Part shown: piece after piece, positions 43,772 through 53,718 of the stretch
How the letters are laid out: every line of letters begins with the position of its first letter
Position numbering within the stretch: the stretch's first letter is position 1
NCBI GenBank assembly: GCA_964019695.1
Contig: CAXHUL010000531.1
Coordinates: 62,001 to 126,000, forward strand
Direction: 5' to 3'
Length of the DNA stretch: 64,000 bases
From: Loripinus fragilis
Lineage: Eukaryota > Mollusca > Bivalvia > Lucinida > Lucinidae
Notes under the pieces: generated by a model
What the model saw: only the letters and a program-made list of their open reading frames with translations
Told to the model about the DNA's origin: nothing
Database searches by the model: none
Made by a program: the position numbers and the translations under genes

Positions 43772-44239
43772 CTTTATACCTTTTTGGGTAAGAATCTGAT
43801 TTAACATAACCTCTCCACAGTTTGGGAATTCCTCCACAATATCTCGAACAAAATGAGATAATTCCGTGTCGTCAATACTCGTAAAGTCACGTTTACTCAA
43901 ACCGAACATTCTCATACGCCGATAAATAGTACTCTCTGAAACTGACAGCAGCTGTGCAATTTCTTTTATCTGAAATCCTATGGAAAGAAGATTATCCAAC
44001 TCTGATTTAGTTATTACAAATTCAGAAGGTCCGGCACTTTCAGACTTTCTCTTTAATGGTTGAAAACTACCATAGCTCACACATTCAGTACGTAAATTCA
44101 TCACGTGTGACCTATTTGTAACACCTAGGCAATTCATTTCATATAAAGACAATTTACATACGATATCAGGAGAAATACTTTCAGCTTCAAAAGTAGGAAT
44201 TAGTCTCTCTAATCCTAGTTTCTGCAATATCGTATCCAT
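43772..44239 (-). CDS. Integrase-core gene exon 1: SAM-like and HTH domains
   Basis: ATG at 44239-44237; 156 codons. Residues 4-52 have the spacing of a SAM-like helical bundle (LQKLGLERLIPTF, LSLYEMNCLGV). Residues 76-115 form a helix-turn-helix (ELDNLLSIGFQIKEIAQLL, then SESTIYRRMRMFGLS). An acceptor-like CTGCCTCATCAG lies about 8 bases before the ATG, so a 5' exon may exist. The open frame further up to 44539 reads as membrane-like filler and is probably intron. Confidence 0.75.
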
Positions 44240-44599
44240 AACTAATCTGATGAGGCAGTAGCGGGTGAATGAGAGAAACAAAACGTTTTTTTCTGTTATA
44301 TAAATCACTGGGTAGCAATTGCAAATTGCCGAACCTACAAGAAAACAACAAGAATAAATAAAAAAAGAAGCTAAAAGAATATCATTTTCGCAAAGGAGAA
44401 CACTTTTTAAACAAACAAAAGGACTGGTAAGCATAACTGCACAACATATGAGTGATAAAAATATATAGGTTAACTGCACATCAAAAAAAGCGAAGATAGG
44501 AGAATGGTGTGTTAACAGGACATTATGAAAAACTAACAAAGCGTAGCGATCATGAACATCATACCTTAGTCTAGCAACAGTAAATGATGGCCTGTCAAA

Positions 44600-44860
44600 A
44601 TCACATAGCGATGTGACAACCTCACATGATAGTATATCACATCACACAATGGCCAGTTTACATTACAACATGGTCTTTCAACATCACATAATGATCTTAC
44701 AACAGCACATAATGGTTCGTTAACATCACATAATGGTTTTACAAGATCTTATAATGGTCTTTTAACAACGCATACTGGCTCATTAACATCACATAATGAT
44801 CTTACAATAGTACATAACGGTCATTTACCATCACATAATGACGGCTTGACATGACACAAA
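44600..44860 (+). repeat. 21-bp minisatellite
   Basis: About 12 imperfect units of the form AACATCACATAATGGTCTT. It lies just upstream (on the minus strand) of the integrase-core gene, so it could sit in or near its promoter or 5' intron. Confidence 0.75.
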
Positions 44861-45479
44861 TATACATACGGCAAATAAAATGTCAAAGTGACACAACCAC
44901 ACGGTGAATGAAGCTTACACAATGCTGAATGTTCTTCATAACGTAGATAATGAACACGATATCATACGAACGAGCGTCATGCAATACTTGTGAACAGAAC
45001 ACTATGTCGTGTGAAAACATTCTAGTGATAAATTAACCAAACAAGATAACATATGAAGCCAATAGAACTATAAAGTAACGAGACCGCACGACAAACGAAG
45101 CCTACAAAGTAATGAATTGAAATTACAACATAATGGGCAAACCCAATGTAATGGTGATTTGACATAGGAGAATGACGAGTCAACATGTCAATATATTAAA
45201 TGAAGCCAACAGAACACCAAGTTAAGAAGATGACATGAAAAATGAACAGTCCATAATACTTGTCGACAGCACATAATGCCGTATCCTAACACAAGACAGT
45301 TATGGCGTTCCATAGATTATTGTTGAATTTGCGTCATATTTCAAATTGAATAGTTTCTATTCTATGTATTTTGCACTAGCTATTTTTACACTTCTTTTAA
45401 GTGAGGGTCTAGATGGGGTTTAATGAATTAGTGAATATGATTAGGAAGAATAAAGGACAAACAGTAAGGATAAGAGAAC
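44861..45479. other. Spacer, possibly degenerate minisatellite
   Basis: It contains scattered AATG and ACATAATG words echoing the minisatellite on its left, but no regular period, and no gene. Confidence 0.35.
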
Positions 45480-45490
45480 AATGAGGTCTT

Positions 45491-45697
45491 TTGTTTTTTT
45501 GTTTTGTTTTTGTTGCTTTACGTCCCATGTCAACAGCTGTGGTCATTGCGGGACGGTCAGTTCACTTAACCACACTTTTTCCTGGGCAGGCTTGAGCAAG
45601 CGGTTAACCAGTAATTTGTGCACATACTTTCGCTTGTAACTGACAACAACCCTTCTTGAATAAATCAGCGGAAGGGAGGAGAATGGCCGTAGAAATT
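45491..45697 (-). mobile_element. SINE family 1, 5'-truncated, minus strand
   Basis: It is flanked by AATGAGGTCTT at 45480-45490 and 45698-45708. Read on the minus strand it begins in the body (GCCATTCTCCTCCC) and ends with the family tail. The missing tRNA head with intact target duplications indicates truncation during insertion. Confidence 0.85.
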
Positions 45698-45979
45698 AAT
45701 GAGGTCTTAAAAATAAAGAAAAATTCTACTTTTTAATGAATAGCAGAAAAAATAACGAATATTGAATAATAAGAATAAAGCATAAGAGTCAAATAATAAA
45801 AAAAAATTTGGAATTCTTTTCAATGAATTAGCAAATATGTTGATGAGAGTGAATAATGGGCTAAATTTGTATAATTATTAGTGAATACCAGCCCCCTCCC
45901 CATCCAGGCCTTCATAAGTGTGCCATAGTTGTGTTATTTTTTTTTCTCCATGAGAAAGGTACATACATGTAGTTTGATT

Positions 45980-46263
45980 TTAATGAAAAATGTATGGTTG
46001 GCAAACTTGTATACTCGAAACACCTTAACGCGTACTTGCGCATACACAGTGAAGACCCAGATGAAATGCAGCATAATGCTGCATTTCACCAGGCTCTGCA
46101 CGATTTGCTAAAATTTAAACAACATTCAGGGACAGAAATACACCATAACGTAGAAAATTCTTCCTGTGACACCTTAATAAACACAATGGGCAGTCTTGTA
46201 CTTATTGTATCAATGTGTATTTTGATTGTATGCGGACCAAAAAGGCATAGACACACAGAATAA
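45980..46263 (+). pseudogene. Fragment of a dispersed coding-like repeat
   Basis: The frame encodes SEDPDEMQHNAAFHQALHDL and a later TMGSLVLIVSMCILIVCG hydrophobic run. I recognise DPDEM-hNAAFHQ-L as a motif recurring in many predicted animal proteins that are translated repeats. I cannot place it in a named element. It is unlikely to be a host gene. Confidence 0.45.
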
Positions 46264-46429
46264 ACAGGTCTTTGCTATTCGCGTATCGGAAAGTATGATA
46301 TCTGAATTTGCCATTCGTGAAAGTTCTATATTCTAGCTAGTCTCTGTAGTTGAGCAGGTTGAATTGAATCTTTTCTGGTCGAAGACCTCAAACGAATCGC
46401 GTATTGGAAGATATACCACTTAAACGTGC

Positions 46430-46658
46430 TTAACCCTTAATGCGCCAAGAAAAAAAATGCATCTAAAATGTCGTCTGCTGAAGTCATCTGCTGCAAATAA
46501 TTGCCTAACATTACTGACGAATCAAGTATAGAAGCAAACAGCGTGCACCCAGAACAGACTGATCTGGGTCCACACTGTTTGCCATAGAGGCTTCTTAAGC
46601 GTTTCGGCAGACGAGAAAAGCAGACGACTTTTGTTGCGATTGGTGCATTAAGGGTTAA
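46430..46658. mobile_element. TIR MITE with TTAA ends, 229 bp
   Basis: The ends TTAACCCTTAATGCGCCA and the reverse complement of TGGTGCATTAAGGGTTAA match with one difference. TTAA is both the outermost TIR sequence and a possible target site. A partial relative lies at 58722-58836. Confidence 0.8.
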
Positions 46659-47454
46659 ATTCTAGCTGGTCTCTGTAGATGAGTAGAGCCTCGTCACAGT
46701 CCCCAAAGGCTACCTGACGCGACGCCATTTGATAAATTAATTATGAATGACACATCTCCAGTTTGAAACGAAACTGAAACTAAACCCAACTATTTCGTGT
46801 AAAAACACACCTTGATTTTCGGAAAACTCATTGACATTGAATTTATGCATTACGGAAATATATTATGACTGGATATGAGAGGAGATAGTCCTTGTGCATG
46901 GTGACACGTATTAAACTAGTAAGTGTTCAATAAACGTTCCTTATTCGTTTTTTGTTTTAAGATATGTGTCAGAAAAATGCCCTAGATCATATGAAAAACA
47001 TTTGAAAAATGCTTATTGCTCAAGATGATTAAAACACTTTGCTCCGAGTCTTCGTGTATGTCCATTCTGTGGTTGTTTGGGCACCAAAGGCTCTCGTGAG
47101 CCTTGAGTCTTTAATGATCACATTTGCTACTATATTGTACCAGCATATCGTGGTTTCTCAACCATCTTGAGCTGTAAAGTTCAGGGGTGGGGTATATGAG
47201 GGGGTGACCATATTAATCACATCGTCATATACATCCTGCAGTATCCTAGTAAGACCAGTATCCTCCTGATCTAGGGTTTTGAACTACAGCAGTCCAAGGA
47301 AGTAAGATTACTTATCTAACTCACTACAAAACTGCACATTTACGTCTTTGATCCTACATGAGTCCAACTCTAACAACATATGCTTAATTGATGAGGGGAT
47401 GACAGAGGATCCAAATGACACTTAAAGCGGGCCACCATCGGCCCACCAGCGAAA
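46659..47454. other. Spacer
   Basis: No gene recognised. It contains a copy of a short repeat TCTAGCTGGTCTCTGTAGAT that also lies at about 46335 and 51415. Confidence 0.4.
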
Positions 47455-47659
47455 CACCACTCTCATATTGAGACTCCTTAGGACGCGGGAACGAAAGTTT
47501 GTTTTAAAATGGTCCTGGTCACATGACCAAGATGGCCGCCACGCCCATGTATGGTAAAACCCTTTAAAAACCTCCGTCTTCAGAACCAGAAGGCGGATGA
47601 CCTTGGGACTTGGTATGTAGCATTAGGTATGTGAGGCCTACCAAGTTTGTTCAAATGAT

Positions 47660-48822
47660 TTTTTTATTCTCCCCGTAACATGATGTGCAGAGGGTCGGGG
47701 AGGGCCATCCCTCTGTTCACATCTTACAAAAATTATATACAGTTGTATGTTACTCATTCTCACGCCTTTTATTCTTCAGTGTATGTACATACATGTATTA
47801 ATACAAGAGGTGTTTCGTGTTTATTTGAACAAATTTGAAATTGCTGTTACTCATTTATTTCCCATTATATTTTGTAACAAAAGATTTACATAGGTTAGTC
47901 TGATCTCCAGGAATACGCAGTCACCACGAAAACAACCCTTAACTTAATTTGCTGGTTTGAAACAGTCACCGAAGATGTATAGTCAAATTTTAAGCGTTTA
48001 AAAATGCTGTCTGAATCGAAATGTTCTGAATCGTTCTCGAACGATTTCTCTTGAAGAGATGAAGTTTTTCTCTGGAAACCTATTACATATTGTACATAAA
48101 TAATTAAAGTGTGTTCTGTTAGAAAATAAAGCATTTCAGTTGGATATGTACTTTTCGGAAGCAACTTGAACATCAAATTTTAGGGTTTACAGTTGCCAAA
48201 GCAACACTAAATTGTATGTAAAATACATGAATGCAATTTTTGCTGATCAGTCTTATTGGCGATTTTTACTTAAAATATCTAAGAACTTGAGTCGGCTGTT
48301 AATTTTGAGAATTAGTTTTTCACTCTTCTTCTAGGACACATTTCATACATGGACTACCCATTTGGGCCCTGGTATGGTTGAACTTATCAAGCCCAGCTGT
48401 CAAGCAAAAAAAAGGCGCACAGAAGCGTTTTTTCATTTGAATAATAGACTGAATGTTCCTCTAAACTTAAAAGAAAATTGCATACTTGTATACATATTTT
48501 CATGAAAGACACACCCGTTTTATCTCTTAAAATCATTAAAATGGGGGTGGGGGTGAATTTCGGGCTGCCTTTTTATGGTTGTGCTTTAAATTGTCATTTT
48601 GTCTATTTGACCATACCTGGGACACGTCCGTTATCTATGATAAAACAAAATTTGTTTGTTTTATTTATATGCAACCGCAAAAAGTTAAATTCACATCTGT
48701 TCAAATAAACATGAAACAGGTCTCGTACGGTATGAGTTATATTAAATTGTTTTAAGTATTACTAGAGTAAAGATACGGAGAAGATTTAATTTAACTAAAG
48801 AAGAAAATAGAAGGAAGAGAGG
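47660..48822 (-). mobile_element. Probable retroposed insertion of unknown type
   Basis: The 1.16-kb segment interrupts family A. It is bounded by GTTTGTTCAAATGAT (47645-47659) and the near-identical GTTTGTTCAAATAATGAT (48823-48840). Its left edge is a short T-run, as expected for a minus-oriented poly(A)-ending insertion. A 93-codon minus ORF (47895-48176) has no recognisable domain. Confidence 0.5.
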
Positions 48823-50000
48823 GTTTGTTCAAATAATGATCCTAGGTTGACCTTGACCTACTTAACGTCAAGGTCAAATTTTGCTTCCTAATGCATTTAA
48901 ATGGAAAATGTTTTGAAAAGTGGATTTTTTTTTGAAAACCGAGTAAGCCTTAGTCATTATTCTCACTTGCCATGTTTAACCTAATGAGACAATGGCTATA
49001 AATAAGTTCGAAAAGGTCAAGGTTGACCTTTGACCTTTCAGCTAAGGTTAATCAAATTGAGTCCAATCAATATATTAAAATAAAGTTTTCTCACAAGTCT
49101 TTGGCCCAATTGAACTCAAATTTCATGTGAAGACTCCTTATGATAAGCTAGCTAACATGTATACAAAATATTGTGGTCACATGACCAAGATGGTCTCCAC
49201 GCCCATATATGGTAAAAACCCTTTTAAATATTCTTCTCCAGAATCAGAAGGCTGGTGACATTGGGACTTGGTTACAATGGTATGTAGCATTGGGGATGTG
49301 AGGCTTACCAAGATTGTTCAAATTATAATCCTAAGATGACCTTGATCTTCTTAACTTGAAGGTCAAATTTGCTTTCTAATGCTTTTAGATTGGATTTTTA
49401 TTGAAAAAAGTTGAATTTTAATGCTGTGGAAGCCAAAGTCATTTTTCTCACTTGATATGTTCAATCTGATGATACATTGGCTATAAATAAGTTTCAAAGG
49501 TCAAGGTTGACCTTTGACCTCTCAGCCAAGGTTGCTTAAATAGGAGTCCCATCAAAATATTAAAACATAAAGTTTTCTCAGAAACCACTAGGCCAATTGA
49601 ACTCAAATTTCATATGATTGGTTAAGTAAAATTTATACAAATTGTTCTGGTCGCATGACTAAGATGGCCACAAGGCCCATAAATGTTTAAAACTCTTTAA
49701 ATATCTTCTACTCTGGAACCATTAGGCTAATGATTTTGGTGTGTAGCATTGGGGATGTGGACCTATAAGGTTTGTACAAATGATGAATCTAGATGGACTT
49801 TGACCTTCTTTATGGCAAGGTCAAATTTGATTCCGAATGCATTTATATGGGGAAAATCTTCAAATGTTCATTTTCTGTAACTGTTTTAGCCGAAATGTTT
49901 AACATAATGAGACCATGGTCTTATATAAGTACCAAATGTCAAGCCGACCTGTGACCTTTTGTCCAAGGCCACTCATTTGGACTGCCACATACCTATCTAA

Positions 50001-50305
50001 TCGGTAACGTGTCTGGCAACAGATGCAAGTCTGACTGCAGATCCTGGGATCGCGAGTTCGATCCTGGCCCGGTCCCATACTTTCGTGGAGATTGATCATG
50101 AAATAATTTCTACGGCCATTCTCCCTTCCGCTGAATCATTCAAGAAGGATTATTGTCAGTTACAAACGAAAGTATGTGCACGAAGTACTGGTTAACTGCT
50201 TGTTCAAGCTTGCCCAGGAAAAAGTGTGGTTAGGTGAACTGACCGTCCCACCATGACCATAGCTGCTGACTTTGGACGTAAAGCAACAAAACTAACAAAC
50301 AAGAG
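50001..50305 (+). mobile_element. SINE family 1 with 13-bp target duplication
   Basis: CATACCTATCTAA flanks it at 49988-50000 and 50306-50318. The tRNA head has a box B-like GATCGCGAGTTCGATCC. The body and tail match 21163-21484. The first few bases of the usual head are missing. Confidence 0.9.
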
Positions 50306-50443
50306 CATACCTATCTAAACAACTTTTTCACAGAAATCTCTGGGCTATTTGATAGAGTTTAGCTCACTTGACCAAAATGGCTGCAGTCCCAATTTATGGT
50401 AAAACAAAATATGTTTCAATAAATTGTTAAATTATTACACGGA

Positions 50444-50551
50444 TGGGCATCAGCGGAACTACCGCGAAATCGCGTAAACGTAAATTTGTTCCTTCGTCAC
50501 ATCCGGGACCCTTCTCGGTAGTAACATCGTCACGGAAAAGACAAACAAAGG
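50444..50551 (+). CDS. Candidate short first coding exon
   Basis: The ATG at 50444 opens 36 codons ending in AAG, followed by a consensus donor GTAGGTACG. The peptide is basic, with SRKRK and SSRKRQTK clusters that could act in nuclear import. The segment is more GC-rich than its surroundings and is not repeated in the window. No downstream exon could be assigned. It may be chance. Confidence 0.3.
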
Positions 50552-50671
50552 TAGGTACGCTCGCTTGTTTTGATTTTTTGTAAAATAATGAGCCGATTAT
50601 ATAAAAATTCGGCAATGCTACATGTAGATATGATTTACCTAGCTAAAAAGGGCAAACTTGATGTTGAAAAA

Positions 50672-51275
50672 AGCTCCGTTTTTGGACTTGAACTTGTCAA
50701 TAACAAATGTCATAGTTTCTTCTAAAATTAATGATAAACGAGATGATTTTAATTTTGAAATAGTAAATTTCCCATTTCTTGATGGGGATGTTCCTCGCTC
50801 TCCTTCCTATGGTGTGTGTGTTTCTCAGCTTGTTCGTTTTGAGGGAGTATGTTCTGATGTTGACGACTTCGGCAGCGGAGGCTTATTTTTAACTGCTTAA
50901 TTATTAAAACAAGGTTATAGATATCATAGGGTTCGAAAACCTTTTTCTAAATTCTACCACAGACACTCAGAGTTAATTGTTAAATACAACATTGGGTTAA
51001 AAACTCTTCTGCAACAAGGCATATCAGAACCTATATTTCATGGTGATTTAGTCTATAAATTCAAACGAATTGTTGGAAAACCTAATTTTAGTGATCAATT
51101 CAAAAAGATTGTTAAAACGTTATATAAGGGTTGGATATAACTTGGATATCATGCGGCAATCTGCATGCCTAGTTTTAAACCCAATCACGGTTTATAGCTA
51201 TGGTTTCCTCTTTAATTGCACGACGGTCGGTCAGGCCTCAGTCAGTTATCGTATGTGCCACCAGACCCTCCACTA
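50672..51275 (+). pseudogene. Decayed reverse-transcriptase fragment
   Basis: In one frame: APFLDLNLSI, DKRDDFNFEIVNFPFLDGD and PSYGVCVSQLVRF. After a stop and frame changes the family sequence continues through QGYRYH, GISEP, GDLVYK and GYNLDIMRQSACLVLNP. I recognise this as the C-terminal part of a reverse-transcriptase family that is common in corals, lancelets and molluscs. I cannot assign its retroelement class. Several stops make it non-functional. Confidence 0.65.
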
Positions 51276-51279
51276 ACCA

Positions 51280-51682
51280 CATCCAGACCCTCATATGGGC
51301 CTCGACTCGAGAAAACCTAGGTAAGTGTTTTATCCGCGCAGTCTGATCAGCGCCTTTGTTATAAGCCTATTGAAAATATCATATTCTAACATACTAAAAG
51401 CAAAATTATATTCTTCCAGTCAGTCTCTGTAGCTGAGCAGGTTGGTTTTAGCATGACCTAGAAGATATTTTTTCTCGAGGCCCTATCAGGACCAGCATAT
51501 TAGATAATGATACTTATTGCATAAGATTTCCAACAATGTGGTATTTTGACATTTTGACAAGTGTAGACTCCGACGAGCCTAGCAGCCTCCTTAACTAAAC
51601 CTGTCGTTGTACTTTACACACAAGAGCAAAAGGTTAAGAATAAGTGAACCGAACACTCAATCGGATTGGGCTGTATTTCACT
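51280..51682. other. Spacer
   Basis: No gene. It includes the short CAGTCTCTGTAGCTGAGCAG repeat at about 51420, shared with 46335. Confidence 0.4.
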
Positions 51683-52056
51683 TTAAAGAGACTAAGTCTG
51701 CAACTATGAACATTTTTCGAAATTTTTTATTTTCTTTTTAAATCATTTGTTAAAGTAGAATTAAGTTATGTTTTCACAATAAATCTGTTCACTATAGCTG
51801 AAAACCACACGGAAAAGTGAATTATCTTATCAAACTGGTGTGTTTTTCTCTTGTTGGTAATTATTTGCGTCCCTCCAATAATTATAGACAGTTAATTTTA
51901 ACATAAATGCTGTTGTTTTGATACTGATAATTTGTTAAGATTTACGAAATTGGTAAAATGTTTACCTGAATTTTAGTTATTTTACTGTGTTCTTGAAAAA
52001 TAGAAACATTATTTCTAAAATTAAAAGATCAAAAATTGCAGACTATGCAGCTTTAA
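51683..52056. mobile_element. TIR MITE with TTAA ends, copy 2
   Basis: It aligns throughout with 31254-31600 (TCTTGTTGGTAATTATTTGC is identical). The left TIR is more decayed than in copy 1. Confidence 0.75.
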
Positions 52057-52092
52057 TTATGGGTATTTTTTCATTACACTGAACCGAAGTTA

Positions 52093-52683
52093 TATACTGA
52101 CGGCTTTTAAAAACGCAACACTTGGATTACAGCTTTAATTTATGTTTCGAGCAAGAAGGTAGAACAATAATTTTGATTGTATGTTGAAGAGCATTCATTT
52201 GTAAGTAAAATATGGAAAACTTGTCGAACTAAGATGAACTTAACGCATTGAAATGTTAACTTTTTGAGATAGGGGTCAACTGTTTTATGTGACCAAATGA
52301 TATGAGTGGAAGATTCCCTACTTCATTAAAGCAAGAACACGAGAAGAATCACATTTGTATCATGGACTTTGTTAGTCATCGAGGAATCACTCTCATATTG
52401 ATTGGCAAGTCTGCGATACAGCTTATTTGTGTATATGACGTTTATCTGGGTGTACCCTTTCATTCAATAGCTTAAAATCTCCTTTACTTAAGAAATGTTT
52501 AAATGGCTAAATGCGTACGGAGCAAATAACGTCGTTCAGTTTAGTTGTACAATTCAAACTAAAGTGTTTGCTGAAGGAGCCAGCTTAGGTTGACATCATC
52601 GAAGCAAAGGAATTTTACATACAACTGTATTTCATAAGATATAGAGGGAAGTTAGTGTTGCGTTTTTAAAGTCCGTCAGTATA
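52093..52683. mobile_element. TIR element, 591 bp, Tc1/mariner-like ends
   Basis: The left TATACTGACGG and the following TTTTAAAAACGCAACACT match the inverted right end with two differences over 30 bp. The ends begin at a TA dinucleotide, compatible with Tc1/mariner-type insertion. There is no coding capacity. Its right end touches the element at 52680. Confidence 0.75.
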
Positions 52684-53718
52684 CTAAAACCAAGTTCTAT
52701 CGGTCACTTTTTCAAACTCATTATTTCTGACCAAACGCTAATAAAATTGAAATGATTTTTGCCTATATATGTGCATTTTAATGGGCAAACGATTAGCAGT
52801 GTTTTGAACAGTTTTCTTTACTTCAAAGTTTTTTTGGTTAAAAATGCAAAAATCAACTTTTTTTAAAGAAATAATGGTTTTGAGAGTAGATTTTATAAAA
52901 TTGACGTTTAGATGGTTACAAACTGGTCTGTCCAACTTGAAAAACACCAAACACTTGAAATTTTGCTTATGGTGGATTTTTACGCATTTTTAAAATGTTG
53001 CATTAATCAAAATTTTCGCGATTTTTGAAATTCACCAGTATTTCCTGGTAAAATTGTTAAATGCAGTTAATTTTATTTGAACACTGTAGGCCAAACACAG
53101 TAGAACTTGATTAGTCCATTTTTGGCGATTGTTGTTTTACGACTATTGTACACTTCCGGTTTCAATGCGAGAGTTTAAAAATCGATTTGTTAGCATAATA
53201 TATATATTTTTTGAATTCTCAAAGAAGGACGGTGACGTCTGGTAATAATGAATAATCGCTGAAAATTTCAATGCCGTGTCGCTGATAATAAAGCGTACAG
53301 AGCAGTGCAAAGTCTCTATGTAAATTGGAAGCTTAAAGCTGAATTTCAATGATTAATCTGCTAAAAGTGTTTGTCTTATATTTTTGAGTAGCAAAAACGA
53401 CGAGTCCGATGGAATCAAAACTTTTGAGGTTTATTCTTCTTATATCACGCTAGCCAGTTAACATCTTCAAACAAACAAAAACGTTAATTTGTGTTATGGT
53501 TTATATCGTAGAAAAAGTGTGACTTTTTGAAATGAGGGTACCTTTTCTCTAGCTTCATCCGGGCAAGAAGTACACGTCATTTTTAAATAAAATAACTTGC
53601 AGAGTCTCGGCGAAGTATTGCTTCACTTAATAAAACATGGATTTTGTATACCCTATGTTTCACTTTCTGAACTAGCGTAAAAATGTAAGGTGACCGATTA
53701 GCAGTTGGTTTTAGTATA
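52680..53718. mobile_element. TIR element, left arm of a 2-kb palindrome
   Basis: The left end TATACTAAAACCAAG, continuing to ATCGGTCAC, matches the inverted right end (GTGACCGAT and TTGGTTTTAGTATA). The 1-kb interior is non-coding and aligns in reverse with 53719-54724. Confidence 0.75.

Larger units (their letters stand above)
39299..44239 (-). pseudogene. SAM-HTH-integrase-core gene (two exons, one in-frame stop)
   Basis: On the minus strand, exon 44239-43772 (156 codons) and exon 40165-39299 join in phase 0 across a 3.6-kb intron (donor AAG|GTATGT, acceptor TGATGTTGCAG). The domains run as SAM-like, helix-turn-helix, then a DDE integrase core with HVDTNHK, RVRTDKGMEN and HNQRIERLWRD. This is the architecture of the animal 'integrase core domain' proteins, transposon-derived and multicopy in bivalves, fish and cnidarians. 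Their biochemical role is not established. A TAG at 39610-39608 falls between KINEKLN and REAWASHRLRT. The same frame then stays open for another 102 codons to TAA 39301-39299 and keeps the family-like W..H.lRT..tSP stretch. The stop therefore looks like a recent nonsense change. Confidence 0.8.
47455..50420 (+). repeat. Family A element, long copy carrying two later insertions
   Basis: The left part is 47455-47659, resuming at 48823 after an insert. Core units continue to about 50420, again split by a SINE at 50001-50305. The blocks GTCACATGACCAAGATGG, CAAAGGTCAAGGTTGACC and GTAGCATTGGGGATGTG recur. The canonical right end is missing. Confidence 0.75.

Noticed and set aside
43703..44539. Integrase-core exon starting at 44539
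   Set aside because: The extra 100 N-terminal codons are hydrophobic filler with no family match, and an acceptor-like CTGCCTCATCAG sits just before the ATG at 44239. The shorter start was kept.
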